64,000 nucleotides of DNA from an uncultured Eubacteriales bacterium (GTDB lineage Bacteria > Bacillota > Clostridia > Christensenellales > Aristaeellaceae), in contig ONRC01000006.1 of assembly GCA_900320085.1 (NCBI GenBank), positions 1 to 64,000 of the forward strand, in the 5' to 3' direction. The notes beneath the pieces were generated by a model, which worked only from the letters and a program-made list of their open reading frames with translations, was not told the DNA's origin and ran no database searches. The position numbers and the translations under genes are program-made. The stretch's first letter is position 1; every line of letters starts with the position of its first letter. This document shows positions 8,771 to 16,237 of this stretch, one piece after another.

Positions 8771-8798
8771 TGCCGGGGTTATGTATTTGTGCTATCCT

Positions 8799-9149
8799 TT
8801 ATGCGAAGATGATTTCTTGGAAGATCACTTCTTCCGCTTGGGCCTTGCAGGCGTTCATGATACCGACCCACTTCATTTGATCGGCTGCCTTGAGCGCTTC
8901 GGTGGCTCCAGCAGCTTTCGCTAACGCGGGAACAATCACTTCCAGTCTGCTTTGGGCAGCGTCCTCCGTCTCGATCAGGTGGTCAAACAAGGTTCCGTTC
9001 TGAACCATGAGACCAAATAGAATTGGACGATGCTTCCACAGATACTCCCTCCGCATCCGGCCATACTTGCCGATAGGACGGGTGGTATCGCATCCAACTA
9101 CGACATTGGGGATCAGGTAACCGTTCTCTTCATGATAGGTGATTTCCAT
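8799..9149 (-). CDS. tnpV: TnpV family transposon-encoded protein
   Basis: 116 residues. The order YLIPN, IGKYGRMRREYLWKHRP, then AKAAGATEALKAADQMKWVGIMN and a C-terminal AEEVIFQEIIF follows the pattern of TnpV proteins from Tn4451-like and other mobile elements of Clostridia. Their biochemical role is unknown. The ATG is preceded by TAGGAGGTACAG. It stands alone with its own terminator, on the same strand as the partition and mobilisation genes, and supports a mobile origin for this segment. Confidence 0.8.
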   Translation of the reverse strand: MEITYHEENGYLIPNVVVGCDTTRPIGKYGRMRREYLWKHRPILFGLMVQNGTLFDHLIETEDAAQSRLEVIVPALAKAAGATEALKAADQMKWVGIMNACKAQAEEVIFQEIIFA

Positions 9150-9297
9150 TCTGTACCTCCTATTTACTCTCCGATGCTTGATTTTTCTTAGCTTTCTTTA
9201 CTTCGAGCGCTGCGGTCTGTCGGCTGTAAATCAAGCGGTTCAGAATGGTTCCTTATCACCCTTTACTCCTCCAAAGAGTGGTTTCCCCCATAAAACT

Positions 9298-9474
9298 TCA
9301 AAAAAAGCTCCATCCGGAATCAGTATCCTCCGGACGGAGCTTTTTTTGTGCATCCTTCTTTTTGTTGGGAATCACCCGGCTGATGGGCTTGAACGCCCAC
9401 TCCACGCGTTTTTCCCGGTTCAGCGCTTTCTGTGCTTTCTTGGTCAGCTTCTCTTTGGAAACATATTTTCGCAT
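9298..9474 (-). CDS. Small basic protein (58 aa) of the mobile module
   Basis: This short frame begins at the ATG at 9474-9472 behind AAAGGAGGAAACAGCTT, an excellent ribosome binding site. The product is Lys/Arg-rich (MRKYVSKEKLTKKAQKALN, then VEWAFKPISRVIPNKKK) and ends WSFF. Its last 15 codons lie inside a bidirectional terminator hairpin, so the protein end is encoded by the stem. Small basic proteins of similar flavour occur in conjugative elements of Bacillota, but no family is claimed. It could instead be a shorter peptide whose coding end is incidental. Confidence 0.5.
   Translation of the reverse strand: MRKYVSKEKLTKKAQKALNREKRVEWAFKPISRVIPNKKKDAQKKLRPEDTDSGWSFF
9301..9347. terminator. 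Bidirectional terminator overlapping the 58-aa gene
   Basis: AAAAAAGCTCC and GGAGCTTTTTTT flank an imperfect stem (CCATCCGGA with TCCGGACGG), giving A and T runs on both sides. It can stop transcription in both directions. Confidence 0.75.
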
Positions 9475-10084
9475 AAGCTGTTTCCTCCTTTCGTTTCATT
9501 CATTTTAATCTAACAACCATATTGTGAAGGAGAACAACGGGGGATCCGCAGCCCAATCGGCGCAAGCCCTACGGACATTGCTTGTTTCGGCCGATCTCAC
9601 CCCCGATAAGATTTTCGCCCCATGCGGTCACACCCCTGGTTGGGGTATGGGGCGGATATCCCCTGTGTTATATTCTTTGCGCACTGCCATAACTCCTTTA
9701 TAAATCAATAAAACAATTTTGGATGGCTCGCAGGTTTATTTCCGGAACACAAAAGAAAATCCAACATTTCGGCACAAGCTTCTGACTTTCCCCAACAGGA
9801 AACACTTATATTGGAAAAAACAATCTTGGGATGCAAAGAATCCCTGCTCTTGGGATTTGATACAGATATTTGCCATCCAGGGCGATCAGGGCTTTGAAAG
9901 CGGCGGTGCCCCGTTTCCTTTTTCAGTTCACTCCTTGCCCTGCTGGAAGTCAACGATCGTTTTCTCCGTCTGCGTCATGCCGGGAGAAGCAAAACACAAC
10001 CCGCAGGCCGCGCCATGGCTGGTGTCCATCCATTGGATCAGGATACCCCTTTCCTTTTCCTGCATAAATCGTTTTCACTGTGCT
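9475..10084. other. Junction between mobile module and degraded region, no supported gene
   Basis: 610 bp without a convincing gene. A nested hairpin is present: CGCCCCAT (9616-9623) with ATGGGGCG (9647-9654), enclosing ACCCC/GGGGT. A 45-codon minus-strand frame (9928-10065) has no good ribosome binding site and no recognised similarity. Sequence character shifts here toward the GC-rich chromosome. One end of the mobile segment probably lies in this stretch, but no attachment duplication was found by eye. Confidence 0.4.
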
Positions 10085-10438
10085 TTACAGCACCAGCTTT
10101 TCAAAGGCTTCCTCGGCATGGGGCTGACGACGGTGCTTTCCGGCAATGTAAGTATCCGTCCCCACGATCACGGGCGAGGAGAGACCGTCCGTTTTGGCGC
10201 TCAGCAGCTTCCAGGTGATGGCGGGACAGCAGTTCGGGTCGCTCTTTTCCAAGGTGCTGCGGCTCTGCTTGTTGATCCAGTCCAGATCTTCTTTGGTATA
10301 GGGAGTTTCAGGCTTGATTTCAAAGCACTCGGCGTTTTCAACCGCGGCGATTTCCTGCGCCACCTTGGCGATCACGCCGCTGACGGAAAAGTAAGCGACC
10401 AGCTTCTTGCTTATGGATGTTCCTCCCCAAATTTTCAT
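10085..10438 (-). pseudogene. Broken flavodoxin gene
   Basis: The N-terminal half is clearly flavodoxin-like: KKLVAYFSVSGVIAKVA (FMN phosphate loop), then FEIKPETPYTKEDLDWINKQSRS and SDPNCCPAI. After about residue 70 the match stops, so the FMN-binding middle and end are lost and the frame runs into unrelated sequence. The expected start (Met before SKKL) reads ATA at 10414-10412, directly behind GGGGAGGAACATCC. The normal start codon therefore appears mutated, and the ATG at 10438 has no ribosome binding site. Intact relatives are FMN-binding electron carriers. The HxlR gene is divergent, a common pairing. Confidence 0.75.
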
Positions 10439-10482
10439 AAAATCAGAAATCAGCCTTTACAACGGAATCCTTATCTGCTATG

Positions 10483-10511
10483 ATTGTATCGGATGAAGCT
10501 TCATCTGTCAA
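10483..10511 (-). promoter_or_regulatory. Promoter of the broken flavodoxin gene with palindromic operator
   Basis: On the minus strand TTGACA (10511-10506) and TACAAT (10488-10483) are 17 nt apart. The spacer contains the perfect 14-nt palindrome GATGAAGCTTCATC (10492-10505). A palindrome between -35 and -10, in the intergenic region shared with a divergent HxlR gene, is the expected place for an HxlR operator; binding is inferred. Confidence 0.7.
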
Positions 10512-10563
10512 TGAGTGAAGTAATCCAGAGTAAGGAAGAAATAACGTAGTTCGAGAGGAAACC

Positions 10564-10899
10564 ATGTCACAGCAGCACAATTGTCCATGCACGGCGCAGT
10601 GCGCGCTGCAATCAGTCCTGGAACGCATCGGCGGCAAATGGAAGCTGCCCGTGCTCTGTTCGCTGACAGCCAACGGGGCCAGCCGATACAACGAGCTATT
10701 GCATAACGTCCAGGGCATTTCCAACACCATGCTGTCCCAGACCTTGAAGGAGCTGGAACGGGATCAGCTGGTACTGCGGAAGGAATATCTGGAAGTGCCG
10801 GTGCGGGTGGAATACGAGCTATCAGAGCAGGCGAAAAAGCTCCAGCCCATCCTGGTGCAATTGATCCAATGGAAGATGGGACAGGAGACAGATGGTTGA
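10564..10899 (+). CDS. HxlR family winged-helix transcriptional regulator
   Basis: 111 residues, typical length. The N-terminal CPCTAQCALQ stretch precedes LERIGGKWKLPVLCSL, the HxlR hallmark. A winged helix follows: RYNELLHNVQGISNTMLSQ, LKELERDQLVLRKEY and the VPVRVEYELSEQAKKL wing. Cysteines at about residues 7, 9 and 13 could sense thiol or redox stress as in YodB/HypR-type members, which is inference. GAGAGGAAACC precedes the ATG. It is divergent from the broken flavodoxin gene, whose promoter holds a 14-bp palindrome that this protein probably recognises. Confidence 0.9.
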   Translation: MSQQHNCPCTAQCALQSVLERIGGKWKLPVLCSLTANGASRYNELLHNVQGISNTMLSQTLKELERDQLVLRKEYLEVPVRVEYELSEQAKKLQPILVQLIQWKMGQETDG

Positions 10900-10970
10900 A
10901 AAGGCACAATCATGAACACGGTTATCAACAAGCAGCCTAAAGCAATTGACTTTTATGGGAGGAGTAGCTG

Positions 10971-11618
10971 ATGAAATACGGAGAATCCACGTTTGACGTT
11001 CTGTATCTGCTGTTTGCCATCGTCAGCGGCATTATCATCCTGCGCCGCGCCTGGAACAAAACCGAAAAGCAGATGGGTCTGGCCGCGCTGATCCTGGGCT
11101 GCGGCGACGCGTTCCACCTGGTGCCCCGGGTGCTCAACTACTTTGTGGAGGCGGATTTCACCGCCGCCCTGGGCATCGGCAAGCTGGTCACGTCTATCAC
11201 CATGACCGTATTCTACGTGCTGCTGTATTACGTTTGGCTGGGCTATTATCAGGAGAAAGAAAACCGCAGCCTGACCATCGGCGTTTGGGCCCTGGCGCTG
11301 GTTCGCTGTGCGCTGTGCCTGTTCCCGCAAAACGGCTGGCTGGAAAACAGCAGCGATATGACCTGGGGCATCATCCGCAATGTGCCCTTCGTGATCCTCG
11401 GCGCTGTGATTTGCTGGCTCTACTGGAAAAACAAAAGGAAGGACCGGACGTTCCGCCTGGTCTGGCTGTACATCCTGTTGTCCTTCCTGTTCTATATCCC
11501 CGTAGCAGTGGCCGCCGGGATCGTACCCATGCTGGGCATGCTGATGCTGCCCAAAACGATCTGCTACGTTCTGCTGATTATCGCGTTTCTTCGGGCCACG
11601 GGCAGCAAGCGGCGCTGA
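10971..11618 (+). CDS. Polytopic membrane protein of unknown function
   Basis: 215 residues with about seven hydrophobic segments, for example near residues 8-24, 35-55, 65-90, 100-117, 130-145, 155-175 and 185-205. A ribosome binding site GGGAGGAG precedes the ATG. The middle contains a charged loop YYQEKENRS and the C-terminus is basic (GSKRR), as expected for a cytoplasmic end. No catalytic motif or family was recognised. It lies 71 nt after the HxlR gene on the same strand and could be co-transcribed with it. The segment pattern is typical of a small integral membrane protein; transport or sensing are both possible. Confidence 0.7.
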   Translation: MKYGESTFDVLYLLFAIVSGIIILRRAWNKTEKQMGLAALILGCGDAFHLVPRVLNYFVEADFTAALGIGKLVTSITMTVFYVLLYYVWLGYYQEKENRSLTIGVWALALVRCALCLFPQNGWLENSSDMTWGIIRNVPFVILGAVICWLYWKNKRKDRTFRLVWLYILLSFLFYIPVAVAAGIVPMLGMLMLPKTICYVLLIIAFLRATGSKRR

Positions 11619-11637
11619 CCCGCCTGCCGCATGACCG

Positions 11638-12166
11638 TCATCCCTTCAATCCTGCCACCTTGACCGCCTGTTCTTCCGTCTGGAGGCACAGCTCCGCCGC
11701 CTTGAAGGCGTGGGCTTGGGTCATTGCGTTTTCCGTGCGGTTCGGGCAGTCCGGGATCAATTGATCGAAGAAGGGATAGCCCGTCACGCCGGTGGCGTTC
11801 ACGTACTGTTCACCCTTTCCGTTGACCAGGAACAATCCTTCCCCGCCTGCATCGCCTTGACGCCCAGGGGTCCCCGCTCGCTGGTCACGTTGGAGGAGCA
11901 GAACAGCTTCGTTTCCTTGTCCTCCAAAACCTCCTCCAGGCTTTTCGCCGGCTTGACCTGGGATAGGCTTTCAGAAACTGTTCCACCTTCTTGGGGGCGG
12001 GGTCATACGCATATTTGATGGTGCCGCCCGCTTCCGTCAAGCCATTGCACATGCCATAGATGTGGCCGTGGTCGATGTGGGCCGCGGAGAAAACAAATTC
12101 GCCGGGCCTGACCACGGGCCGGGGCTTGCCCTGGGGCCCGTAATTCATGCCGTCGGATACGTTCAT
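11638..12166 (-). pseudogene. Gfo/Idh/MocA oxidoreductase remnant with frameshift and large internal deletion
   Basis: The start region reads MNVSDGMNYGPQGKPRPVV, then FVFSAAHIDHGHIYGMCNG, an NAD(P)-binding N-terminus of the Gfo/Idh/MocA family. Near 11970 the frame shifts. In the next frame KSLEEVLEDKETKLFCSSN continues the protein up to AMQAGKD. The sequence then jumps to LFLVNGKGEQYVNATG and the family C-terminus (NRTENAMTQAHAFKAAELC), ending at 11638. Roughly two thirds of the normal 370-400 residues are missing. Its ATG overlaps the stop of the upstream fragment (ATGA), so the two were once an operon. Confidence 0.8.
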
Positions 12167-12432
12167 TTTATTTCTTCTATTGGCCACCACAGATCGTAAT
12201 AGTTGTGCGCCCGCCACCAGAAGGAGTCGATTTCCGCGTGGCCGACCGGCCCGGCAATGCCGCTGTTCAGCAGCGCCTTCAAATCCCGGATGGACTTGCG
12301 GAAGCGGTTCTGGGCGATGATGGACAGCTTTTTGCCGCTGCGCAGGGCGTTGATGCTGATTTGCGCGTGCACAAAGGGCGGCGTGCACACGTCCACCAGG
12401 TCGATGTCCTGGCGGGGCAGGATGTCCATCAT
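12163..12432 (-). pseudogene. Second Gfo/Idh/MocA oxidoreductase fragment
   Basis: 89 codons remain. DIDLVDVCTPPFVHAQISINALRSGK matches the middle of the Rossmann domain, and then KKLSIIAQNRFR and HAEIDSFWWRAHNYYDLWW follow directly. In full-length relatives a catalytic segment of about 30 residues (the EKP region) separates these blocks, so an internal deletion has occurred. The N-terminal nucleotide-binding loop is absent upstream, and the C-terminal half is replaced by a short PIEEIK tail. The stop overlaps the start of the next remnant. It is a relic of a sugar or inositol dehydrogenase pair. Confidence 0.75.
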
Positions 12433-12561
12433 GATTTTGGCAAAAAGGAAAATCCTATCTGCCCGATGAATTTACATTCCGGAAAGAAGGACTTTTGCGG
12501 ATACGTTACGAATTAAAAACAATGTATGCCCAAATCACGGCGGCATACAGGAGGTCACCGG

Positions 12562-14394
12562 ATGAAATGTCCCCAATGCGGTCAATGGAACCGGGCGTCG
12601 TTTCCCCGCTGCATGAAATGCGGCGCGGAGCTGCCGGTTCAAACCGCGGAAGATAGAAAGCAAACCGCGCCTAAAATGCCCGAGGGCGGCGCGGACAAAG
12701 TCTATATCCAGATCGACGATACCGGCAACGCCACGTCCACCGAGGACAGCCGCGACAAGCTGGCCCGGGAAATGAAGGATTTGGCCGCGCGCAAGCGGCG
12801 TGGCGAGGAAGAGCACCGGAAGCTGCGCGCCAACAGCGCGCGCCAGGGCTTTGTTCCCTCCGCCCGCATCGCCCAGACGCTGAATGGCCGGGAAACCTTC
12901 CCCGTGCAGCAGTACACCTCCTACACCCGTGACGGGGTGGAGGTGGAGGGCATCGTGCGGCCCGACGCTATTCCGGTTTCGTCCAGCCGGGTGATCGGCT
13001 ATGACGAAGCCGCGCTGCCGGAGCCCGGCATGGGCTCCCTTGACAGCTTCAAACGCAAGCGCAGGAAAAGCAAAATCAAGCTGTACCGCCACAGCTTCCT
13101 CCGCCGGTTCGGCAAGATCATCGCCGCCGTGCTGATCGTGGCGGCGCTGGGCTTTTTGTTCTACGATAAGCTGTACCGCCCGTACCGCGACAAGCAGGCG
13201 GCTGAGTCCTTAAGGGCAAATACGATCATCACGCCCTCCATCCTGAACGAAATGCCGGCGCATATTATCAAAATTCCCGGCGAGGAAGGGCAGATTTACT
13301 GGATCACGGAGCTCAAATCCTCCTATCCGGTGGTGGGCGGCTACGCGACCATCGAGGTGGCGGACTACAAATGGTATGAGCACATGCAGAATATCACCGA
13401 GGAAACCGTCCTGGCCACGGTATCCCCCTATCTGCGTACGAGCGCGGGAGAACAAAAGCAAATGCAGCAGATCACGTTCCCGGTGGACGTGCCTGAATCC
13501 ACGCTGGAGCTGGTCTCCCCCTCCTCGCCCACCGCCACCACCTTCCGCCAGCTGTATGAAATCCAGTTCCGCGTGGCGCGGAACAGCACCGTCACCATCA
13601 ACGGCGAGGATTTTTCTGACCTGGTAAACAACACCGACGGCCTGATCACCTTCAACGCCGAAGTGCAGCCCACCGGCGACAACCTGTTCGTCATCACCAC
13701 CCGCGCCCAGTATTGCCGGGAAAAGACGGAAACGATCAACATTTACCGTCCCCGCCAGCAGATACGTCTGGATCTGGCTGCCGATATCGCCACCCGTTAT
13801 TCCCCCAACCGCGTCGAGGATGAAAAAACGGGCGAGCTGTACGAGCCCCACATGAAAATCAGCGGCAACACGCTGACCTGGGCCACGATCGAGGTGGAAA
13901 CGCCTTACCTGAACCTGGACACCACCGAGCTGGCGACCAAGGGCACGTTTTCCTTTGAGGCGGTCTTTGAAAAAATCGGCTACAACACCATCCGCATCAA
14001 GGCGTCCGCCCCGGGCTACGAACCCAGCACCGTGGAGCACGAGGTCTACTATATCCCCATTGCCGATATTTACACCCGTAAGGCGTGGAGCATGAAGGAT
14101 CAGTACACCGACTACCTGAACAATTCCGACCGGCGCATTGCCAGTACGCAGATTTATCAGGTGGACGCGGTTTGCAAGGAGATCCTCTCCCCCAATCCGC
14201 AGATGGCCGTATTTGAATTGACCGACGGGTCGAGCCGCATCGTAACGATGACCAATTACACCTACGACAATTGGAAAGTCGGCTCGACCTACCGCCTGTT
14301 CGGTGACGCTTACGGCGTATACAACGGCGGGCCGTGGCTGAACGGACGGTACAGCTATATCCAGAAAGAAAAGGAACAGACCGAAACTCCGTGA
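12562..14394 (+). CDS. Zinc-ribbon single-pass membrane protein with large extracellular region
   Basis: 610 residues. It begins MKCPQCGQWN...CMKCG, a two-CxxC zinc ribbon, followed by a charged, flexible cytoplasmic stretch. One membrane segment sits near residues 188-205 (IIAAVLIVAALGFLFY). About 400 extracellular residues follow, with beta-rich, Ig-like blocks (for example TVTINGEDFSDLVNNTDGLITF) and many Asp/Thr residues. The start was set at MKCPQC because AGGAGGTCACC precedes it; an upstream in-frame Met 12 codons earlier has no site. Proteins with this layout are frequent in Clostridia and uncharacterised; a role in envelope sensing or assembly is possible. It lies just upstream of the 6S RNA gene. 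Confidence 0.75.
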   Translation: MKCPQCGQWNRASFPRCMKCGAELPVQTAEDRKQTAPKMPEGGADKVYIQIDDTGNATSTEDSRDKLAREMKDLAARKRRGEEEHRKLRANSARQGFVPSARIAQTLNGRETFPVQQYTSYTRDGVEVEGIVRPDAIPVSSSRVIGYDEAALPEPGMGSLDSFKRKRRKSKIKLYRHSFLRRFGKIIAAVLIVAALGFLFYDKLYRPYRDKQAAESLRANTIITPSILNEMPAHIIKIPGEEGQIYWITELKSSYPVVGGYATIEVADYKWYEHMQNITEETVLATVSPYLRTSAGEQKQMQQITFPVDVPESTLELVSPSSPTATTFRQLYEIQFRVARNSTVTINGEDFSDLVNNTDGLITFNAEVQPTGDNLFVITTRAQYCREKTETINIYRPRQQIRLDLAADIATRYSPNRVEDEKTGELYEPHMKISGNTLTWATIEVETPYLNLDTTELATKGTFSFEAVFEKIGYNTIRIKASAPGYEPSTVEHEVYYIPIADIYTRKAWSMKDQYTDYLNNSDRRIASTQIYQVDAVCKEILSPNPQMAVFELTDGSSRIVTMTNYTYDNWKVGSTYRLFGDAYGVYNGGPWLNGRYSYIQKEKEQTETP

Positions 14395-14481
14395 CGGCGC
14401 TGCGTTGGCGGACAGCGCATTGCCTTTTGTCGTTTTTTGCAAAAAGCATACCATTTTGTTGAAAACATTGTCCCGGACGCC

Positions 14482-14510
14482 TTGACAACCGCACCGCTTC
14501 CGCATATAAT
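14482..14510 (+). promoter_or_regulatory. Consensus promoter of the 6S RNA gene
   Basis: TTGACA (14482-14487) and TATAAT (14505-14510) with a 17-nt spacer, both perfect matches. The predicted start is near 14517-14518, directly at the 5' end of the structured RNA. Confidence 0.88.
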
Positions 14511-14517
14511 AATAACC

Positions 14518-14712
14518 GTAAGGTTGCTCCTGAGGTGTTCGCCAGTTTTCTGTTTTTACCCACATTTCTTTAAACGGAACCTGGGCCAGGAGGCCAGATG
14601 TCATGCCCCCGTGCTTCGCACGCCAGGGGACGGCAGAAAGCTTCCGCCGGGCACCGGCCTGCTTAACATAGCGGGTGAAAAAATAGAGGACAGCGGCATC
14701 TTGGGGCTTCCG
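14518..14712 (+). ncRNA. ssrS: Probable 6S RNA
   Basis: No protein gene fits this stretch, but it starts at a consensus promoter and ends at a terminator, giving an RNA of about 195 nt, the usual 6S size. The ends pair: GCTCC-TG-AGGTG (14526-14537) with CATCT-T-GGGGC (about 14698-14707). The 5' segment CTGAGGTGTTCGCC and the 3' segment GCGGCATCT closely resemble the ends of known 6S RNAs (E. coli CTGAGATGTTCGC and GCGGCATCT). A long, weakly paired centre fits the open-promoter mimic that binds RNA polymerase. The call rests on pattern recognition, not on a covariance search. It sits between the zinc-ribbon protein and truA. Confidence 0.78.
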
Positions 14713-14717
14713 CACCG

Positions 14718-14756
14718 AAAAGAAAGGGACTGCGTTCAAGCGGTCTTTTTCTTTTT
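14718..14756 (+). terminator. Terminator of the 6S RNA gene
   Basis: AAAGAAAGGGACTGC pairs with GCGGTCTTTTTCTTT around loop GTTCAA, and the descending arm supplies the T-rich tract. It lies 52 nt before truA. Confidence 0.75.
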
Positions 14757-14808
14757 GCTCTTGATTATTTCCGTCCGAACAGGTATCATGGAACCGGGAG
14801 GATGAGGT

Positions 14809-15576
14809 ATGGAACAAAAGCGGATTCTGCTCACCGTCAGCTACGACGGGACGGCCTATGTGGGCTGGCAGTACCAGGACAACGGGCCCAGCATTCAGGA
14901 TGAAATCGAACAGGCGCTGCAAAAGGCGCTGGGCACGTTTGTCCGGGTCACGGGCGCCAGCCGCACGGACGCGGGGGTCCACGCCCTGGGCCAGCGGGCG
15001 CACTTTGACACCTGCTCCTCCATCCCGCCGGAAAAGTATCCCTTTGTGCTGAACCGGTATCTGCCGGAGGATATCCGGGTAACGGAAGCCCGGCAGGTGC
15101 CGGGGGATTTTCACGCCCGGTTCCAGGCAGTGGGTAAGATGTACACCTACCGCATCCACAACGCGCCTCACGCCAGCGCGATCCTTCGCAATTGCACCGC
15201 CCATGTGCCGGTGCGGCTGGACGAATCGGCCATGCGCCGCTGCGCGCTGCCGCTGATCGGCACCCATGATTTTATCGCTTTTTGTGCCGCGGGCGGTCAG
15301 GCGAAAACCTCCGTGCGCACTATCGACTTTTTTGATGTGCAGCGGCAGGATACGGAAGTGACCCTGCGGGTGCACGGCAACGGCTTTCTCTATAATATGG
15401 TGCGCATCATCGCCGGAACGCTGATCGACGTGGGCCACGGCAGATTGCCGGAGGACTGCATCGCCCGGGCACTGGAAAGCAAAAACCGCCTGGATCTGGG
15501 CGTCACCGCCCCGGCCTGCGGGCTGGAGCTGACGAGGGTGGAATACGAATTTGACAGGAGGCAGAACGATGCTTGA
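14809..15576 (+). CDS. truA: tRNA pseudouridine(38-40) synthase TruA
   Basis: 255 residues, normal for TruA. The N-terminal YDGTAYVGWQYQ and the catalytic SRTDAGVHALGQ (Asp near residue 52) are diagnostic. F.ARFQAVGKMYTYRI and the C-terminal FLYNMVRIIAGTLIDVG follow as in the family. It converts uridines 38-40 of the tRNA anticodon arm to pseudouridine. GGGAGGATGAGGT precedes the ATG. The stop overlaps the next start by 8 nt, so the two genes are translationally coupled. Transcription must start after the 6S terminator or read through it. Confidence 0.96.
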   Translation: MEQKRILLTVSYDGTAYVGWQYQDNGPSIQDEIEQALQKALGTFVRVTGASRTDAGVHALGQRAHFDTCSSIPPEKYPFVLNRYLPEDIRVTEARQVPGDFHARFQAVGKMYTYRIHNAPHASAILRNCTAHVPVRLDESAMRRCALPLIGTHDFIAFCAAGGQAKTSVRTIDFFDVQRQDTEVTLRVHGNGFLYNMVRIIAGTLIDVGHGRLPEDCIARALESKNRLDLGVTAPACGLELTRVEYEFDRRQNDA

Positions 15577-16093
15577 GGATACTTTATTGCAGCACTTTGA
15601 CCGGTATCCGCAGATGCAGCCCCAGGACGCGGTGAAGCTGATCTATCAGCAGGAGTTCGGACCGGGGCACCTGATCAAGGATGAAAAGAAAGCGCTGGAG
15701 TTTTTGCGTCAGGAAATGGCAGGCGTCGGGGAACCGCTGCCCGGGGAAGCGCTGTATGAATCCATCGGCAACGGCCTGTGCCGCCTGAACCTGCGGCCCT
15801 GCAAAGCAAAGGGCATCCCCATGGAGGACATCCTTCGGCTGTTTATGGAAACAGCGAATAACACGCAGGGAGACAAGAAGCGGTTCATCGCGGGCATTCA
15901 TGTTCTGCAAAAGCTGGCGGAGGCGGACGAAACGCCCTTTGAACCGGTGCTGCTGGACATTTTTCTGGCGAAATACCCCAAGAATTGCCCGGCCGTGCAC
16001 CACTCCGACGCCTACCGCCTGGCCTACCTGCCCGCTTACCGCGTGGTGAGCCAGCGGAAGCTGAAGGATTATCTGAAAGCCTTGCGGGGATAA
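15569..16093 (+). CDS. Conserved hypothetical protein coupled to truA
   Basis: 174 residues, soluble, no signal peptide. Recognisable blocks are LIYQQEFGPGHLI (about 24-36), LYESIGNGLCRLNL (about 61-74) and the C-terminal HHSDAYRLAYLPAYRVV, with several His residues. I recognise this as a protein type seen in Clostridia but know no function for it. The start MLEDTLL is preceded by GACAGGAGGCAGAACG and overlaps the truA stop. The paired His and conserved Glu/Gly could form a small enzyme site, but this is speculation. Confidence 0.75.
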   Translation: MLEDTLLQHFDRYPQMQPQDAVKLIYQQEFGPGHLIKDEKKALEFLRQEMAGVGEPLPGEALYESIGNGLCRLNLRPCKAKGIPMEDILRLFMETANNTQGDKKRFIAGIHVLQKLAEADETPFEPVLLDIFLAKYPKNCPAVHHSDAYRLAYLPAYRVVSQRKLKDYLKALRG

Positions 16094-16156
16094 AACGAAA
16101 AACGTTCCTTCGATTTTTAAGAAAATCTTAAATTTTGCCCGTTTATGACAAATTGA

Positions 16157-16185
16157 TTGCAAAAGCGGACAGTATTTGTTATAAT
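16157..16185 (+). promoter_or_regulatory. Promoter of the BMP transporter operon
   Basis: TTGCAA (16157-16162) and TATAAT (16180-16185) are 17 nt apart, 52 nt upstream of the substrate-binding protein ATG. GGGAGG forms the ribosome binding site. Confidence 0.72.
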
Positions 16186-16237
16186 ACACACAGATGACGC
16201 GCGAGCGTATCGAATCAATATTTGGGAGGCAAGATCC

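Noticed and set aside
9298..9474. TnpW assignment for the 58-residue protein
   Set aside because: TnpV and TnpW often occur in the same elements, but the residues do not show the TnpW pattern I know.
9928..10065. 45-codon minus-strand frame after the broken flavodoxin gene
   Set aside because: No ribosome binding site and no recognisable family; it is mentioned only in the description of the gap.
14437..14805. Protein gene in the truA leader
   Set aside because: The frame begins before the promoter's -35 box, has no ribosome binding site and covers the structured RNA; the 6S explanation fits better.
13210..15438. Long minus-strand frame across the zinc-ribbon protein, 6S RNA and truA
   Set aside because: It is antisense to two recognisable genes and an RNA, His/Gly-rich and without any family feature.
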